A stretch of DNA of 11,617 nt from Candidatus Woesearchaeota archaeon (GCA_018303705.1 JAGVXQ010000058.1:1-11617); one strand, 5' to 3'. Positions 1-7,628 are shown, counted from the first letter of the stretch. Made by a program: numbers and translations. The notes: generated by a model from the sequence alone, not told the origin.

Positions 1-99
1 TATACAGTAATAGACCCAGAATATGTATTACGAGACAGATATGAGTTGGGTTTAATTGGTTTCGGCAACTATAACTTTAAGTTTGCTATTAGGTATTAA
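1..99 (+). CDS. C-terminal tail of an unidentified protein (5' end outside window)
   Basis: An open frame enters from the left edge and stops at TAA 97-99, giving the last 32 residues of a protein. The tail is rich in aromatic residues and alternates polar and non-polar residues (GFGNYNFKFAIRY at the end), which suggests a closing beta strand, but no family can be named from so little. The next gene starts 2 nt after the stop, so the two are probably co-transcribed and this protein may belong to the same secreted or surface system. The frame is inferred from its openness and tight spacing only. Confidence 0.5.
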   Translation, partial: YTVIDPEYVLRDRYELGLIGFGNYNFKFAIRY

Positions 100-101
100 A
101 A

Positions 102-1937
102 ATGAAGAGGACTACGATGGTTTTCATATTCTTGATTTTAATAGTTGGTTCTTTAAATGTGGATGCAGTAAATATTGGCGAGTCGTTTGGCTTGAGAAAT
201 GATGATGCTTCTTACGAAAAAGTCACATTGATTAAAAGTCCGGATGGAGCGAGCACAACAGTAAATTTCAACCAAGATAATGGAAGATTTGAGATAAAAA
301 AGGAGGGTACTGTATTTAGTTTTGAAAATATAGCGAAAAGCGAAAGTGGGAGCTATATAAAATTATCAAATAAAGGTGAAGTCCTGACAGCGGATTTTAC
401 AGTTGGCAAGGGGGGTGGCACATATATATTTAACAAAGAAATGCTTGCATCAAAACTTCCAGAAGGTGCTAGGGTAATCTATAACATGGGCACTATAAAA
501 GTATATACTACTGAGATGAGGCCATTCCAATATGGCACACATGTCATTAGTAGCTATAGTAAAGACAACAAATTTCCAATTGCTTCTATATACAAGTCGG
601 GGGAGATTAATTGTGTTATTGCTAATTGCATAGTTGATGGAAACCAACTTAAAGGAAGATTAACATTTTTGGGCAGTGATTACCTTCTAGACCAGTGGTC
701 TGAGTTGAGGACTAATAATGTTTTGATAAACGCCCCAATGGCTCCGGTGCTTATTAAAAAAAATGATGATCCTAATTACAAAGGAAGCTATGTAGTAATT
801 CAAGATAAATACATTAAAACAAGGATTTTGTCAGAAAATCAAGTAATCATTAAGCTCTTAGAAGGAAACAAAATTTTTAGCTCAAGGGTGTTTGCATTAA
901 GGTCACAAGAAAGATTTAGGGTTGATTTTGAGATCAATGGTGAAAACACAATCGAGATATTCAATAGGGATGCAGAAAACAAAATACCTGAGATGGTGCA
1001 CGAAAGAAAAGGAAGTGGATTGGTTAAGATAACAAATGGAAGGGTCAAGTTCACTCTTATTAGACCATCAAGAGGGCTGAACCAAGAGTATGGCGGCATT
1101 AATGAAAAGATTTTTTTACAGCTGCCTCTTGAAATAAAATCTACAGACTTGCCAGTTGCTAGATCGGTCATCATGAACCCAAAAGATGGTTATGTGGAAT
1201 ATGATACAAATACCAAAGAGAATGTTTTTGTATATGTTGGACCAAAGGACGACGTTATAACCTATGACCCAAGGCTCGGCAGCTCTGTTGGGAAAGAAAT
1301 ATATGAATATGCAGAAGCCCAGCTTGGCGGCAATGCCGCATTTATATGGAATGGACGCAGAAATGTCTACTATGATAAAGACAATAGACCAGTTCGCTTG
1401 CCCTCAGGAATGTGTGGTTATGATTGCATAGGACTTGTTCAATCAGCACTTGCCTCTGCTTACAACAGACCACTAAACGAATTTCCCCCGACAATACAAT
1501 TGCCAGAAAAACTTAGGGCATTAGGATGGAAGACCCATTTAATCAGACCAACTTCTGTTACGGGTGATGAGAGAAAAGTCAGAGAAGAGATAAGAAATAT
1601 ACCTCAAGGCTCGATAGTCTTTGTAATGCATTCAACAAAAGATTACTGCAATCAGGGGTTTAATTGCATTAGTGATGCTAGTGGATCGTGGTCTATGGGC
1701 CATACGCTAATTAAAAGGAGGGAGTCAGAGTTTATAAATGCGCATCCATCAGAAAATGATGACAAGGATTTGCTTCCTGGTTTCGCTGTTCGTTATAATC
1801 AGCAATTGTTGGAAAATGGGAAAGGCCCTATTTTTAATGGGCTTGTGAAGGTTGGCAACCTACCTGTAGTTAAAGATGATGCCTTATTTGTAATGGCCCC
1901 ACCAAAAGACAAAGATGAAAGAATAGCATCGAGGTAA
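102..1937 (+). CDS. Secreted protein with C-terminal NlpC/P60-like cysteine peptidase domain
   Basis: This 611-residue protein starts with a signal peptide: Lys-Arg near the N-terminus, a hydrophobic run at about residues 6-17 and a likely cut after VDA22. Residues 23-390 are beta-rich and match no family I recognise. Residues 395-560 resemble the NlpC/P60 papain-like fold: GYDCIGL puts the catalytic Cys at 442, SMGHTLI gives His534, and INAHPS supplies Asn546 or His548 as third polar residue. NlpC/P60 enzymes usually cut amide bonds in peptidoglycan peptides, and some act on other amide bonds. Most archaea have no murein, so the target may be a bacterial or host wall, or another amide substrate. 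The start is supported by AGGT at 91-94, 7 nt before the ATG. It follows the upstream partial gene by 2 nt and converges on a smaller protein with the same domain. The domain call is from motifs only, and activity is not shown. Confidence 0.75.
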   Translation: MKRTTMVFIFLILIVGSLNVDAVNIGESFGLRNDDASYEKVTLIKSPDGASTTVNFNQDNGRFEIKKEGTVFSFENIAKSESGSYIKLSNKGEVLTADFTVGKGGGTYIFNKEMLASKLPEGARVIYNMGTIKVYTTEMRPFQYGTHVISSYSKDNKFPIASIYKSGEINCVIANCIVDGNQLKGRLTFLGSDYLLDQWSELRTNNVLINAPMAPVLIKKNDDPNYKGSYVVIQDKYIKTRILSENQVIIKLLEGNKIFSSRVFALRSQERFRVDFEINGENTIEIFNRDAENKIPEMVHERKGSGLVKITNGRVKFTLIRPSRGLNQEYGGINEKIFLQLPLEIKSTDLPVARSVIMNPKDGYVEYDTNTKENVFVYVGPKDDVITYDPRLGSSVGKEIYEYAEAQLGGNAAFIWNGRRNVYYDKDNRPVRLPSGMCGYDCIGLVQSALASAYNRPLNEFPPTIQLPEKLRALGWKTHLIRPTSVTGDERKVREEIRNIPQGSIVFVMHSTKDYCNQGFNCISDASGSWSMGHTLIKRRESEFINAHPSENDDKDLLPGFAVRYNQQLLENGKGPIFNGLVKVGNLPVVKDDALFVMAPPKDKDERIASR

Positions 1938-1942
1938 GACTA

Positions 1943-2506
1943 TTACTGAATTCTTGTGACAAAGATGGCTTCATTTGATTTAAGTATCTCATCAAAATCC
2001 AGCTCTACTACCCCTAGCACAGGATTTGCTTCCAAAGATAAGTTTCTTTTTTTATTAGAATATAATATGACATGCCATGGCCAATAATCAACACCATTAA
2101 TTTTAACCAGTGACCTATCATTTAAAGCTATCCTGCTTAATAAATAAATTACATCCCCTTCTTCCAATCTTGAAACATCAACTTCCTTGCATAATATACC
2201 TTCTAGCCCTTTTACTGGTTCACCAAGTTTTTTACTTTTTACAAGTTGACTTGGATTTACGCTTAAACCAAGCCATGATGTTTTTGTTGCCTTGCTATAG
2301 GCCAAAAATAATAACCCAAGACAATCAAGCCCAGGATTATTTTTTGTGAGCCTGCCACCAAAATTATATTCTGTATTTAAGTAACCCCTTGCATACTCCA
2401 CAATTCTTGTTGCATTCGTGCTTCTTTCAGAACCGTCGCCAAATGAGTAACTTGGAGTTGCCAGCAACAGGCTTGCAGCCATAAAATAAGATATATTTCT
2501 TTTCAT
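1943..2506 (-). CDS. Small secreted NlpC/P60-like cysteine peptidase
   Basis: A 187-residue protein (190 if the ATG at 2515 is used) with a signal peptide (MKRN, then a hydrophobic stretch to about residue 17) followed directly by one NlpC/P60-like domain. Counted from the ATG at 2506, PGLDCLGL gives Cys62, EEGDVIYLL is the usual central strand, WPWHVILY gives His145, and SLEANP supplies Glu159 or Asn161 as third residue. The order and spacing (Cys to His 83 residues) parallel the larger neighbour (92 residues), which suggests shared ancestry. I chose the ATG at 2506 because a TTTATAAA box is centred 26 nt upstream, so a transcript would begin at that codon without a leader; the ATGs at 2509 and 2515 lie at or before the expected transcript start. 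It is transcribed towards the larger protein with 5 nt between stops. The substrate is unknown. Confidence 0.75.
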   Translation of the reverse strand: MKRNISYFMAASLLLATPSYSFGDGSERSTNATRIVEYARGYLNTEYNFGGRLTKNNPGLDCLGLLFLAYSKATKTSWLGLSVNPSQLVKSKKLGEPVKGLEGILCKEVDVSRLEEGDVIYLLSRIALNDRSLVKINGVDYWPWHVILYSNKKRNLSLEANPVLGVVELDFDEILKSNEAIFVTRIQ

Positions 2507-2527
2507 CATATTCATATAAACACAATT

Positions 2528-2535
2528 TTTATAAA
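2528..2535 (-). promoter_or_regulatory. TATA box for the small NlpC/P60-like gene
   Basis: TTTATAAA is preceded on the minus strand by purine-rich CAAAGGA, a possible BRE. Its centre is 26 nt upstream of the ATG at 2506, the usual archaeal TATA-to-start distance, so the mRNA is probably leaderless. No ribosome binding site is visible. Confidence 0.6.
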
Positions 2536-2622
2536 TCCTTTGTCAGCAAATTTTTTACTTGAGTCTAATTGATATAAAGAGTAGAGATGTGATGTATGCT
2601 TTTTTAGGACAAGATACTCTGG

Positions 2623-3152
2623 CTAGACTCTAGAATTAGTAAAATACTCTCTCAATAATTGGTTCAAACCACCCAAAACATTTTCTCTTCCAATGTATAC
2701 TTTATGGGGAACATATTTTATTGTGGGTACACCATGGCATAATCCCAATGAAGTGCATCTAACAATATCAGCTCTAGGCGATCCACAACCATTGAAAATT
2801 CTCTTTATTTTCCTGGGAGAGCCCGCAACCATTAACTCAACTTTGGCAGAGTCGTCCCTATATTTCCTGGATCATGAGGCATTGGCTTTATCAAGGCAAC
2901 GCTATCTGCTAACATAACAACATAATGCAAGTCATCTGAACCCCAAATACATGTTAAACGGCCTTCATAAATTGTTAACATTGGTAGCATGCCGCCTTCT
3001 GAAGAGTGATTTTCGTTTATGCATAAAATTGGCGCGCCAGGTTTTAGCTTGCTGGCCAAACTATCAAATTGTTCTAATTCAGACCTTCGCCAATAAGCTC
3101 TACTAATTCCACCATCTATAAAAACAAAGTTTGAATGTATAAAAGGATTATT
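2623..3152 (-). pseudogene. Decayed gene of uncertain family, 5'-truncated and frameshifted
   Basis: Two protein-like minus-strand frames join into one product of about 175 residues. The first is open from 3152 with no ATG, contains FVFIDGG and LKPGAPILCINENH, and ends at PGNIG. The second continues with DDSAKVELMVAGSP and ends at TAG 2623-2625. Restoring one G in the GGG run (plus-strand CCC, 2856-2858) fuses the frames into PGNIGDDSAKVEL, so a single base seems to be lost there. The 5' end is missing: an in-frame stop lies at 3153-3155, and only 22 nt separate the open frame from the trpS stop. FIDGG followed by LKPG faintly recalls class I methyltransferases, and GVPT in the second half faintly recalls thioredoxin folds; neither is firm. 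A TTG at 3059 could start a shorter product. A sequencing error could explain the frameshift but not the missing start. Confidence 0.55.
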
Positions 3153-3174
3153 TTAGTTTAGTATATAAGATAAA

Positions 3175-4239
3175 TCAATTCCAATTGACAAACTTGTCAA
3201 CCTGGCTTTTTGCTTTTTCCCTTTTTTTCTGATGCTCTTTTAAAAAGCTGTTTATCTTTTCTATCAAAACTTCTTTAAGCTCTGATGTTAGCATCTTGCC
3301 TGATTTGTAGTCATTATGTATTCTCTGCAATTTTTTGTCATCAGGCTCAAAGAACATTTTTCTGCCACCAGAAAAGGCATATTTCTTAATCTTTTTTTCT
3401 ACATCTTTCTCAGAGTCGGTTGTCCATATAGAAGATTCATTTGCTCCGGATGCTGCCATCTTTCCGCCGATGCCTGTCAGCGGAGGCAGGAAAACGTTGT
3501 GGATTATAGCTGGCTTATAATAACCCAATTTCGGCATAACATCACGTGAAATTCTAAAGTGTATATCCTGGTCTATGCCCAAGGGTATAAGGCATGGTAT
3601 GTTCTTGCCTTTCAATACACTCGGAAGAAAAGCAGGAACTGCTTGCATGGAAGTGTAAAAAATTGAGCCAATATTGTTGCTGTCAGTAAACCCGAAGCTT
3701 GCTTTTATTGTTGAAAAAGTTATTTTCTTAGCAACCTTGCATGCTTCTTTGTACATTATATTAGCATGCTTTGTGTCAATAATAAACCTGGTCTTTTTTG
3801 GGTCAAACCCTAATGCGATAACATCCAGCATATTCTCATTCATCCATTTGTTGGTATCTTCAAATGTTAAATCCTGCTTAAACAAGAACTTTTCTTCATC
3901 TGGGAATTGGAACCACATCTCTGCACCAAACTTGTCTTGGAGCCATTTGCAAAAAATCCAGGGCAGCAGATGGCCTATATGGACTGGTCCTGATGGAGCC
4001 CTGCCTGTGTACAGAAAGAACTTGTTTCCTTTTTCATATTGGTCAAGCAGCCAATTAATGTCCCTATGAGCGAAGAACACCTTTCTTCTTAAAAATAGAT
4101 GCAGCTCCTTCGTGTGCTTTTTTATTCTCTGCAATACAGCATCATTTAACCTTTCAACACCAAACTCATCTATCAGTTTGTTATAATCTATTTTGCCTTC
4201 AGCTTCATAAGGTGTTACAGTAAATTCTTTTTTTGCCAT
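3175..4239 (-). CDS. trpS: Tryptophanyl-tRNA synthetase, archaeal/eukaryotic type
   Basis: This class I synthetase joins tryptophan to tRNA-Trp in the cytoplasm using ATP. The 354 residues show a helical N-terminal extension (1-70), then the Rossmann catalytic core with YTGRAPSGPVHIGHLLP (HIGH at 87-90), QFPDEEKFLF, GIDQDIHFRISRD (221-233) and the KMSKS-type loop KMAAS at 260-264. Archaeal and eukaryotic enzymes usually have KMSAS there, so the first Ser is Ala. The C-terminal part (from GGRK, 291) is the helical anticodon-binding domain and ends in a Lys-rich helix. The length is at the short end for the archaeal type. It is the last gene of the pheS-pheT-zinc ribbon-trpS operon, 6 nt after the zinc-ribbon stop. 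It ends in TGA, which also shows that TGA is a normal stop here. Confidence 0.95.
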   Translation of the reverse strand: MAKKEFTVTPYEAEGKIDYNKLIDEFGVERLNDAVLQRIKKHTKELHLFLRRKVFFAHRDINWLLDQYEKGNKFFLYTGRAPSGPVHIGHLLPWIFCKWLQDKFGAEMWFQFPDEEKFLFKQDLTFEDTNKWMNENMLDVIALGFDPKKTRFIIDTKHANIMYKEACKVAKKITFSTIKASFGFTDSNNIGSIFYTSMQAVPAFLPSVLKGKNIPCLIPLGIDQDIHFRISRDVMPKLGYYKPAIIHNVFLPPLTGIGGKMAASGANESSIWTTDSEKDVEKKIKKYAFSGGRKMFFEPDDKKLQRIHNDYKSGKMLTSELKEVLIEKINSFLKEHQKKREKAKSQVDKFVNWN

Positions 4240-4245
4240 TTAATG

Positions 4246-4410
4246 TTACCTAGTGATTAATTTTTTGTTTTTTTTATCCTCTTCCTTGACAGCATTGTCT
4301 TTTTTCATCCTATTTTCGTCAAACATGAACTGCTTGCCGCAGTAGGTGCACCAGTAGGCCCCATGAAAGAAATTTTCAAATTCATTTCCACATCTATTGC
4401 ATTTTGTCAT
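4246..4410 (-). CDS. Small zinc-ribbon protein (54 aa)
   Basis: A short gene between pheT and trpS. The product begins MTKCNRCGNEF and has two CxxC knuckles, Cys4/Cys7 and Cys21/Cys24 (YWCTYCGKQF), 13 residues apart. This is a classic four-Cys zinc ribbon. The tail from about residue 35 is very Lys/Asp/Glu-rich and probably disordered. Its ATG overlaps the pheT stop as ATGA (4407-4410), a sign of translational coupling, and its TAA lies 6 nt before trpS, so it is an operon member. Zinc ribbons of this size often bind nucleic acid or a protein partner; a role in translation fits the context but is inference. I do not recognise a named family. Confidence 0.85.
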   Translation of the reverse strand: MTKCNRCGNEFENFFHGAYWCTYCGKQFMFDENRMKKDNAVKEEDKKNKKLITR

Positions 4411-6062
4411 TTTTTGACCAGCTGAAACAATTCTGTTAAGTTTATCTCCAATGCAGCAACAGGCATTTCCAAGCTGAAATTGCTTAAAACTTTTGGATGC
4501 ATCTCGCCTATATAAGCTATTTCTTTTCCCCTCACATTTACCCTTCCAACCCTTCCATCTATAAATGATTCATGTTTAGTGTCTTCAACATGATATTCTA
4601 AGCCAATAAGGGCCATAAGATAATCTAGCATCTGCTTTATTTCAGTGAAGTTAGCATTCTTGCCTGCAGAAATGATTGCAATCCTTTCATAATCAACTGC
4701 TTTGCTGCCTTTCCTTACAGTTACTATGCCTTCTTCAAATATTTTCTGTGGATAGTCTATGTGCTTGTTTTTTGACAATGCATCCATCAACACTGGCACC
4801 AGCCAACTTCTCACACATGAGAAAGTTTCTGACATTTTGTTTGATATTTCTATTGTGCCAAAATCAGTTATGTTCATCTTGTCATATAAGGTTTCTTTGT
4901 TGCACAATACCGGGCTTAATATTTCCTGGTATCCATGTCCAATAACAAAGTCCCTTAAACTGTTTATAAAATCGACAATTTCAAATGTCCTTCCAACAGT
5001 GTATTCTGTCAGTTTAAGGCCCTTGATTTTGTCATATCCGAACATTATTGCTATGTCTTCTATAACATCTATGCTGTGCAGTATGTCTGCCCTATAGCTT
5101 GGTATTTCTATCAAACTATTTTTTATGTTATACCTTGCTTTTTCCAAGAGTTTTTTAATCTCATTATCTTTCAACTGTAATCCAAGAATCCTTTCAGCAT
5201 CTTTTTTATCTAATTTTATTGTTTGTGTTTTTAATTCAGGGGTTTTTACACTCTTGTTTTTGTATTTTATGTTTACAGAAAAAATGCCAAATCCCCTGTC
5301 ATGCAGGGCATAAGCAAATATATTTGCTACCAAGTTCAATGCATTGATGTCTGTTCCAGTTGCCTCAAAAAATATGCTGGAATCATCTTTTTCTATCTTG
5401 CCTGTATCAGATGAGTTTATTATTGGCGGGAAACTCAAGACATTGTTTGCTGAATCAATTAATATAGGATATCTTTTCATGCCTTCAAGAATATATGCAT
5501 ATTCCTTCCCTTTTGGATGTTCTTCAAGTATTTCTTTCTGTGTCATTGGCTTCTTAAAATCCAAGGGTATGAACTTTACTGATGATGGCTCGGTAGCTTT
5601 GTAATAAACAGGGAACTTTATTTTTTTCAGCCTGTATATGCCTATTGCTACCTTATGCCTTTTTCTTCCAAAGTTCTCAGAAAGCTTTTCCTGCAGCTGT
5701 ATCATCTGTTCTATCAGGCAGCTATCCATGTTTTTGCCTTTTGCAGCAAAAGCAACTAGGTAAGGCCTCACTGCATCAACAGAACTGTCAACTATTATTT
5801 CATACTTGGAATTGGCTGTTTTTATTTTTGGTATGCCTTTTTCCTTTCCAACAACAGATTTCAATAGCCTTGCAATCCCTTCAGTGCTCCATAGATATGG
5901 CAGGTTTGTATCCCCTAGTTCAGCAGTCACCTCATCAGATGCCTCATCATAATTTTCAATTTCCCCCTTGCAGTATTGGATTAGGCATTCAAGCTCCTTC
6001 AATGTTATCTTTTTTCCAACCAAATTTTGCAGGTCCTTCAATGAAAAATTTATCGTGGGCAT
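4407..6062 (-). CDS. pheT: Phenylalanyl-tRNA synthetase beta subunit, archaeal type
   Basis: The non-catalytic subunit of the (alpha-beta)2 PheRS, which helps bind tRNA-Phe and edits misacylated tyrosine. Its 551 residues match the archaeal/eukaryotic form, which lacks the bacterial EMAP and anticodon-binding extensions. Visible pieces are the B1-like N-terminus (MPTINFSLKDLQNLVG), DTNLPYLWSTEGIARLL at 51-67, the B3/B4 editing region (about 90-260) with FPPIINS at 211-217 and FFEATGTD at 231-238, the B5 domain with PSYRADILHSIDVIEDIA at 321-338, and a degenerate synthetase-like core to the end. The segment usually written DTNRPDLWS reads DTNLPYLWS, so Arg and Asp are replaced. The gene starts 1 nt after the pheS stop, and its TGA overlaps the start of the zinc-ribbon gene. 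Confidence 0.95.
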   Translation of the reverse strand: MPTINFSLKDLQNLVGKKITLKELECLIQYCKGEIENYDEASDEVTAELGDTNLPYLWSTEGIARLLKSVVGKEKGIPKIKTANSKYEIIVDSSVDAVRPYLVAFAAKGKNMDSCLIEQMIQLQEKLSENFGRKRHKVAIGIYRLKKIKFPVYYKATEPSSVKFIPLDFKKPMTQKEILEEHPKGKEYAYILEGMKRYPILIDSANNVLSFPPIINSSDTGKIEKDDSSIFFEATGTDINALNLVANIFAYALHDRGFGIFSVNIKYKNKSVKTPELKTQTIKLDKKDAERILGLQLKDNEIKKLLEKARYNIKNSLIEIPSYRADILHSIDVIEDIAIMFGYDKIKGLKLTEYTVGRTFEIVDFINSLRDFVIGHGYQEILSPVLCNKETLYDKMNITDFGTIEISNKMSETFSCVRSWLVPVLMDALSKNKHIDYPQKIFEEGIVTVRKGSKAVDYERIAIISAGKNANFTEIKQMLDYLMALIGLEYHVEDTKHESFIDGRVGRVNVRGKEIAYIGEMHPKVLSNFSLEMPVAALEINLTELFQLVKK

Positions 6063-6063
6063 T

Positions 6064-6807
6064 TTAAACAGACTTCATGCTCCTCAATACATCAATATTA
6101 TGTGAAAATAATTGCCTTATGTCTTTTATTCCTAGCTTGAACATGCCTAGCCTGTCAACACCAAGGCCCCATGCAATTACAACTGTGTCCTTTCCAGTAA
6201 GCATATTCACCAGCTCTGGCCTGAATATTCCTGCGCCACCAAGCTCTATCCAGCCCATTTGGGGGTGTTTTGCATGCAATTCACAACTGGGTTCAGTAAA
6301 AGGAAAATAACTAGGAACTATTTTTATTTCAGTGGCTCCTGCAACTTCTTTTGCAAACATTTCCAGCAATCCAAAAAGATGCTTTAGGTTAAGGCTCTTT
6401 CCAACAACTATTCCTTCGATCTGGTTAAAGTCAGCACTATGAGTTGCATCAACAACATCAGGCCTAAAGCACCTTGCAATTGCAAAATATTTTCCTGGAA
6501 TTTTAAGGTTGTTTGAAGCAAGCATTCTTGCAGAGCATGCCGTACCTTGGGTTCTTAGTATATTTGTCTTGGTTTTTTCCAAATCAAATTTATATCCCCA
6601 CCCTTTGCTTCCAGCAATGCCATTTTCATGTGCGTCCCTTACCTTGTTTACAATCTTCAGGTCGAGCTCTGCTTTTTTCGGCTCCTTTATATAATATGCA
6701 CTATGTATGTCTCTTGCAGAATGGGATTGAGGCATGTACAATGCATCCATGTTCCAGAATTCGCTTTCAACTATAGGGCCTGCCATCTCTTCAAAACCCA
6801 GGGCCAT
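6064..6807 (-). CDS. pheS: Phenylalanyl-tRNA synthetase alpha subunit, catalytic half (downstream of in-frame TGA)
   Basis: This part holds the class II catalytic core of PheS, which activates phenylalanine and transfers it to tRNA-Phe. From the ATG at 6807 there are 247 residues: GFEEMAGPIVESEFWNMDAL (motif 1 area, 4-23), ILRTQGTACSARML (83-96), motif 2 from KYFAIARCFRPD to FNQIEG (106-132), and motif 3 AWGLGVDRLGMFKLGI (212-227). The frame is the same as that of the upstream half and stays open back to a TGA at 6838-6840. The residues between TGA and ATG (KFLDGVRTKF) clearly continue the PheS family sequence, so ATG 6807 lies inside a conserved helix and is not a natural family start. Without the TGA the two parts give about 499 residues, normal for archaeal PheS. 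Either the gene is one CDS with a nonsense change or assembly error, or this half is made by reinitiation or readthrough. Confidence 0.85.
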   Translation of the reverse strand: MALGFEEMAGPIVESEFWNMDALYMPQSHSARDIHSAYYIKEPKKAELDLKIVNKVRDAHENGIAGSKGWGYKFDLEKTKTNILRTQGTACSARMLASNNLKIPGKYFAIARCFRPDVVDATHSADFNQIEGIVVGKSLNLKHLFGLLEMFAKEVAGATEIKIVPSYFPFTEPSCELHAKHPQMGWIELGGAGIFRPELVNMLTGKDTVVIAWGLGVDRLGMFKLGIKDIRQLFSHNIDVLRSMKSV

Positions 6808-6837
6808 GAATTTTGTCCTTACGCCATCAAGGAATTT

Positions 6838-7563
6838 TCATTCTTGTTTTCTTCCGCCATATGATTTAGGCACGTTTATCTTGATGTCATATCTCCTGAA
6901 TTTTTTGTTCTTCCATTCTCCGGATTTTATTATTTCAGGGGTTAACATTCCAATATTGTTGGTTTCTATCTTTTCTTTCATCAGTGCAGAATGCAATTGA
7001 GTTAAACTGACAAACCTTAGCTTTTCAACATTAGTTTTTATTATCTCCTTTCTTTTCTTCAGCTCATTGTAAGCATATTTTTCTTGGTCGCTTAGCTTGC
7101 CTGATTCCAAAGGAAGCTTTTTCAGAAATGATTCTTCCAAGAATTCTTTTGACAAAAGTTTTTTGCCATTTTCAGTTAACTTTACCTTGCCATTTTCAAT
7201 ATCTATTGCAGCCTTTCTTTTTAAAATGCCAAGAGAAACCTGCAGTTCCTCATCATTCAGCCTTGCCTTTTCCTTTATCTCCTTCAAAGTAATTTCTTTT
7301 GTCAAGCACTCGAGGAACCTTCTTTCTGGAAGCTTATTTTTCAGGTAATTAAGCCCATTTGAATCTAATTTTATTGCCTCTTTTGTTTCAAGTTCTGTTT
7401 TTATTATGCCTTTATTCTCAAGCCATTGCAATGCACGCATTACCTCTATTTCCTGCAGCCCTGTTTTAGACATTATATCTTTTAATTCAATGCCCTCACG
7501 CAACACCTTTATTACGCTTCTTTCCAGAGGGTGCAGCATCTCTGCTATGCTTTTGATATCCAT
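6838..7563 (-). CDS. pheS: Phenylalanyl-tRNA synthetase alpha subunit, N-terminal tRNA-binding half (ends at in-frame TGA)
   Basis: The 241 residues correspond to the N-terminal winged-helix region of archaeal and eukaryotic PheS, which contacts tRNA-Phe. LHPLERSVIKVL (11-22) is the usual opening, followed by repeated winged-helix segments (ALQWLENKGIIKTEL, VSLGILKRKAAIDI, VKLTENGKKLL), a linker, and the end FRRYDIKINVPKSYGGRKQE that normally leads straight into the catalytic domain. Here a TGA follows (6838-6840), and the same frame then carries on as the catalytic half. A TATA-like element centred 26-27 nt upstream of the ATG and no ribosome binding site indicate a leaderless transcript that heads the pheS-pheT-zinc ribbon-trpS operon. 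By itself this half could bind tRNA but not aminoacylate it. Confidence 0.85.
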   Translation of the reverse strand: MDIKSIAEMLHPLERSVIKVLREGIELKDIMSKTGLQEIEVMRALQWLENKGIIKTELETKEAIKLDSNGLNYLKNKLPERRFLECLTKEITLKEIKEKARLNDEELQVSLGILKRKAAIDIENGKVKLTENGKKLLSKEFLEESFLKKLPLESGKLSDQEKYAYNELKKRKEIIKTNVEKLRFVSLTQLHSALMKEKIETNNIGMLTPEIIKSGEWKNKKFRRYDIKINVPKSYGGRKQE

Positions 7564-7585
7564 AGCAGAAAAATAAGGTAGCTTG

Positions 7586-7593
7586 TTTAAATA
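7586..7593 (-). promoter_or_regulatory. TATA box for the pheS-pheT-trpS operon
   Basis: TATTTAAA on the minus strand is centred 26.5 nt upstream of the pheS ATG (7563) in the 65-nt gap after the PHP gene. The spacing fits a leaderless mRNA beginning at the ATG and gives the synthetase operon its own promoter. Confidence 0.55.
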
Positions 7594-7628
7594 ATTAACT
7601 CATTTTTGTGCTGTAAATCAACAAAGTC

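Noticed and set aside
2658..2673. TTGGTTCAAACCACCC as a tRNA T-arm
   Set aside because: No acceptor, D or anticodon arms lie at the right distances, and the bases fit the coding frame of the gene remnant.
2693..2917. Plus-strand ORF of 74 aa
   Set aside because: Low-complexity hydrophobic product opposite the remnant frames, which look more protein-like and join across one base.
5344..6067. Plus-strand ORFs across pheT
   Set aside because: They lie opposite a clear pheT sequence and have Phe/Ser/Leu-rich products typical of antisense frames.
6838..6840. TGA as a sense codon throughout the genome
   Set aside because: trpS and pheT end in TGA at natural family ends, and reading through the pheT stop would run out of frame across the overlapping zinc-ribbon gene. 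Tryptophan is coded by TGG throughout.
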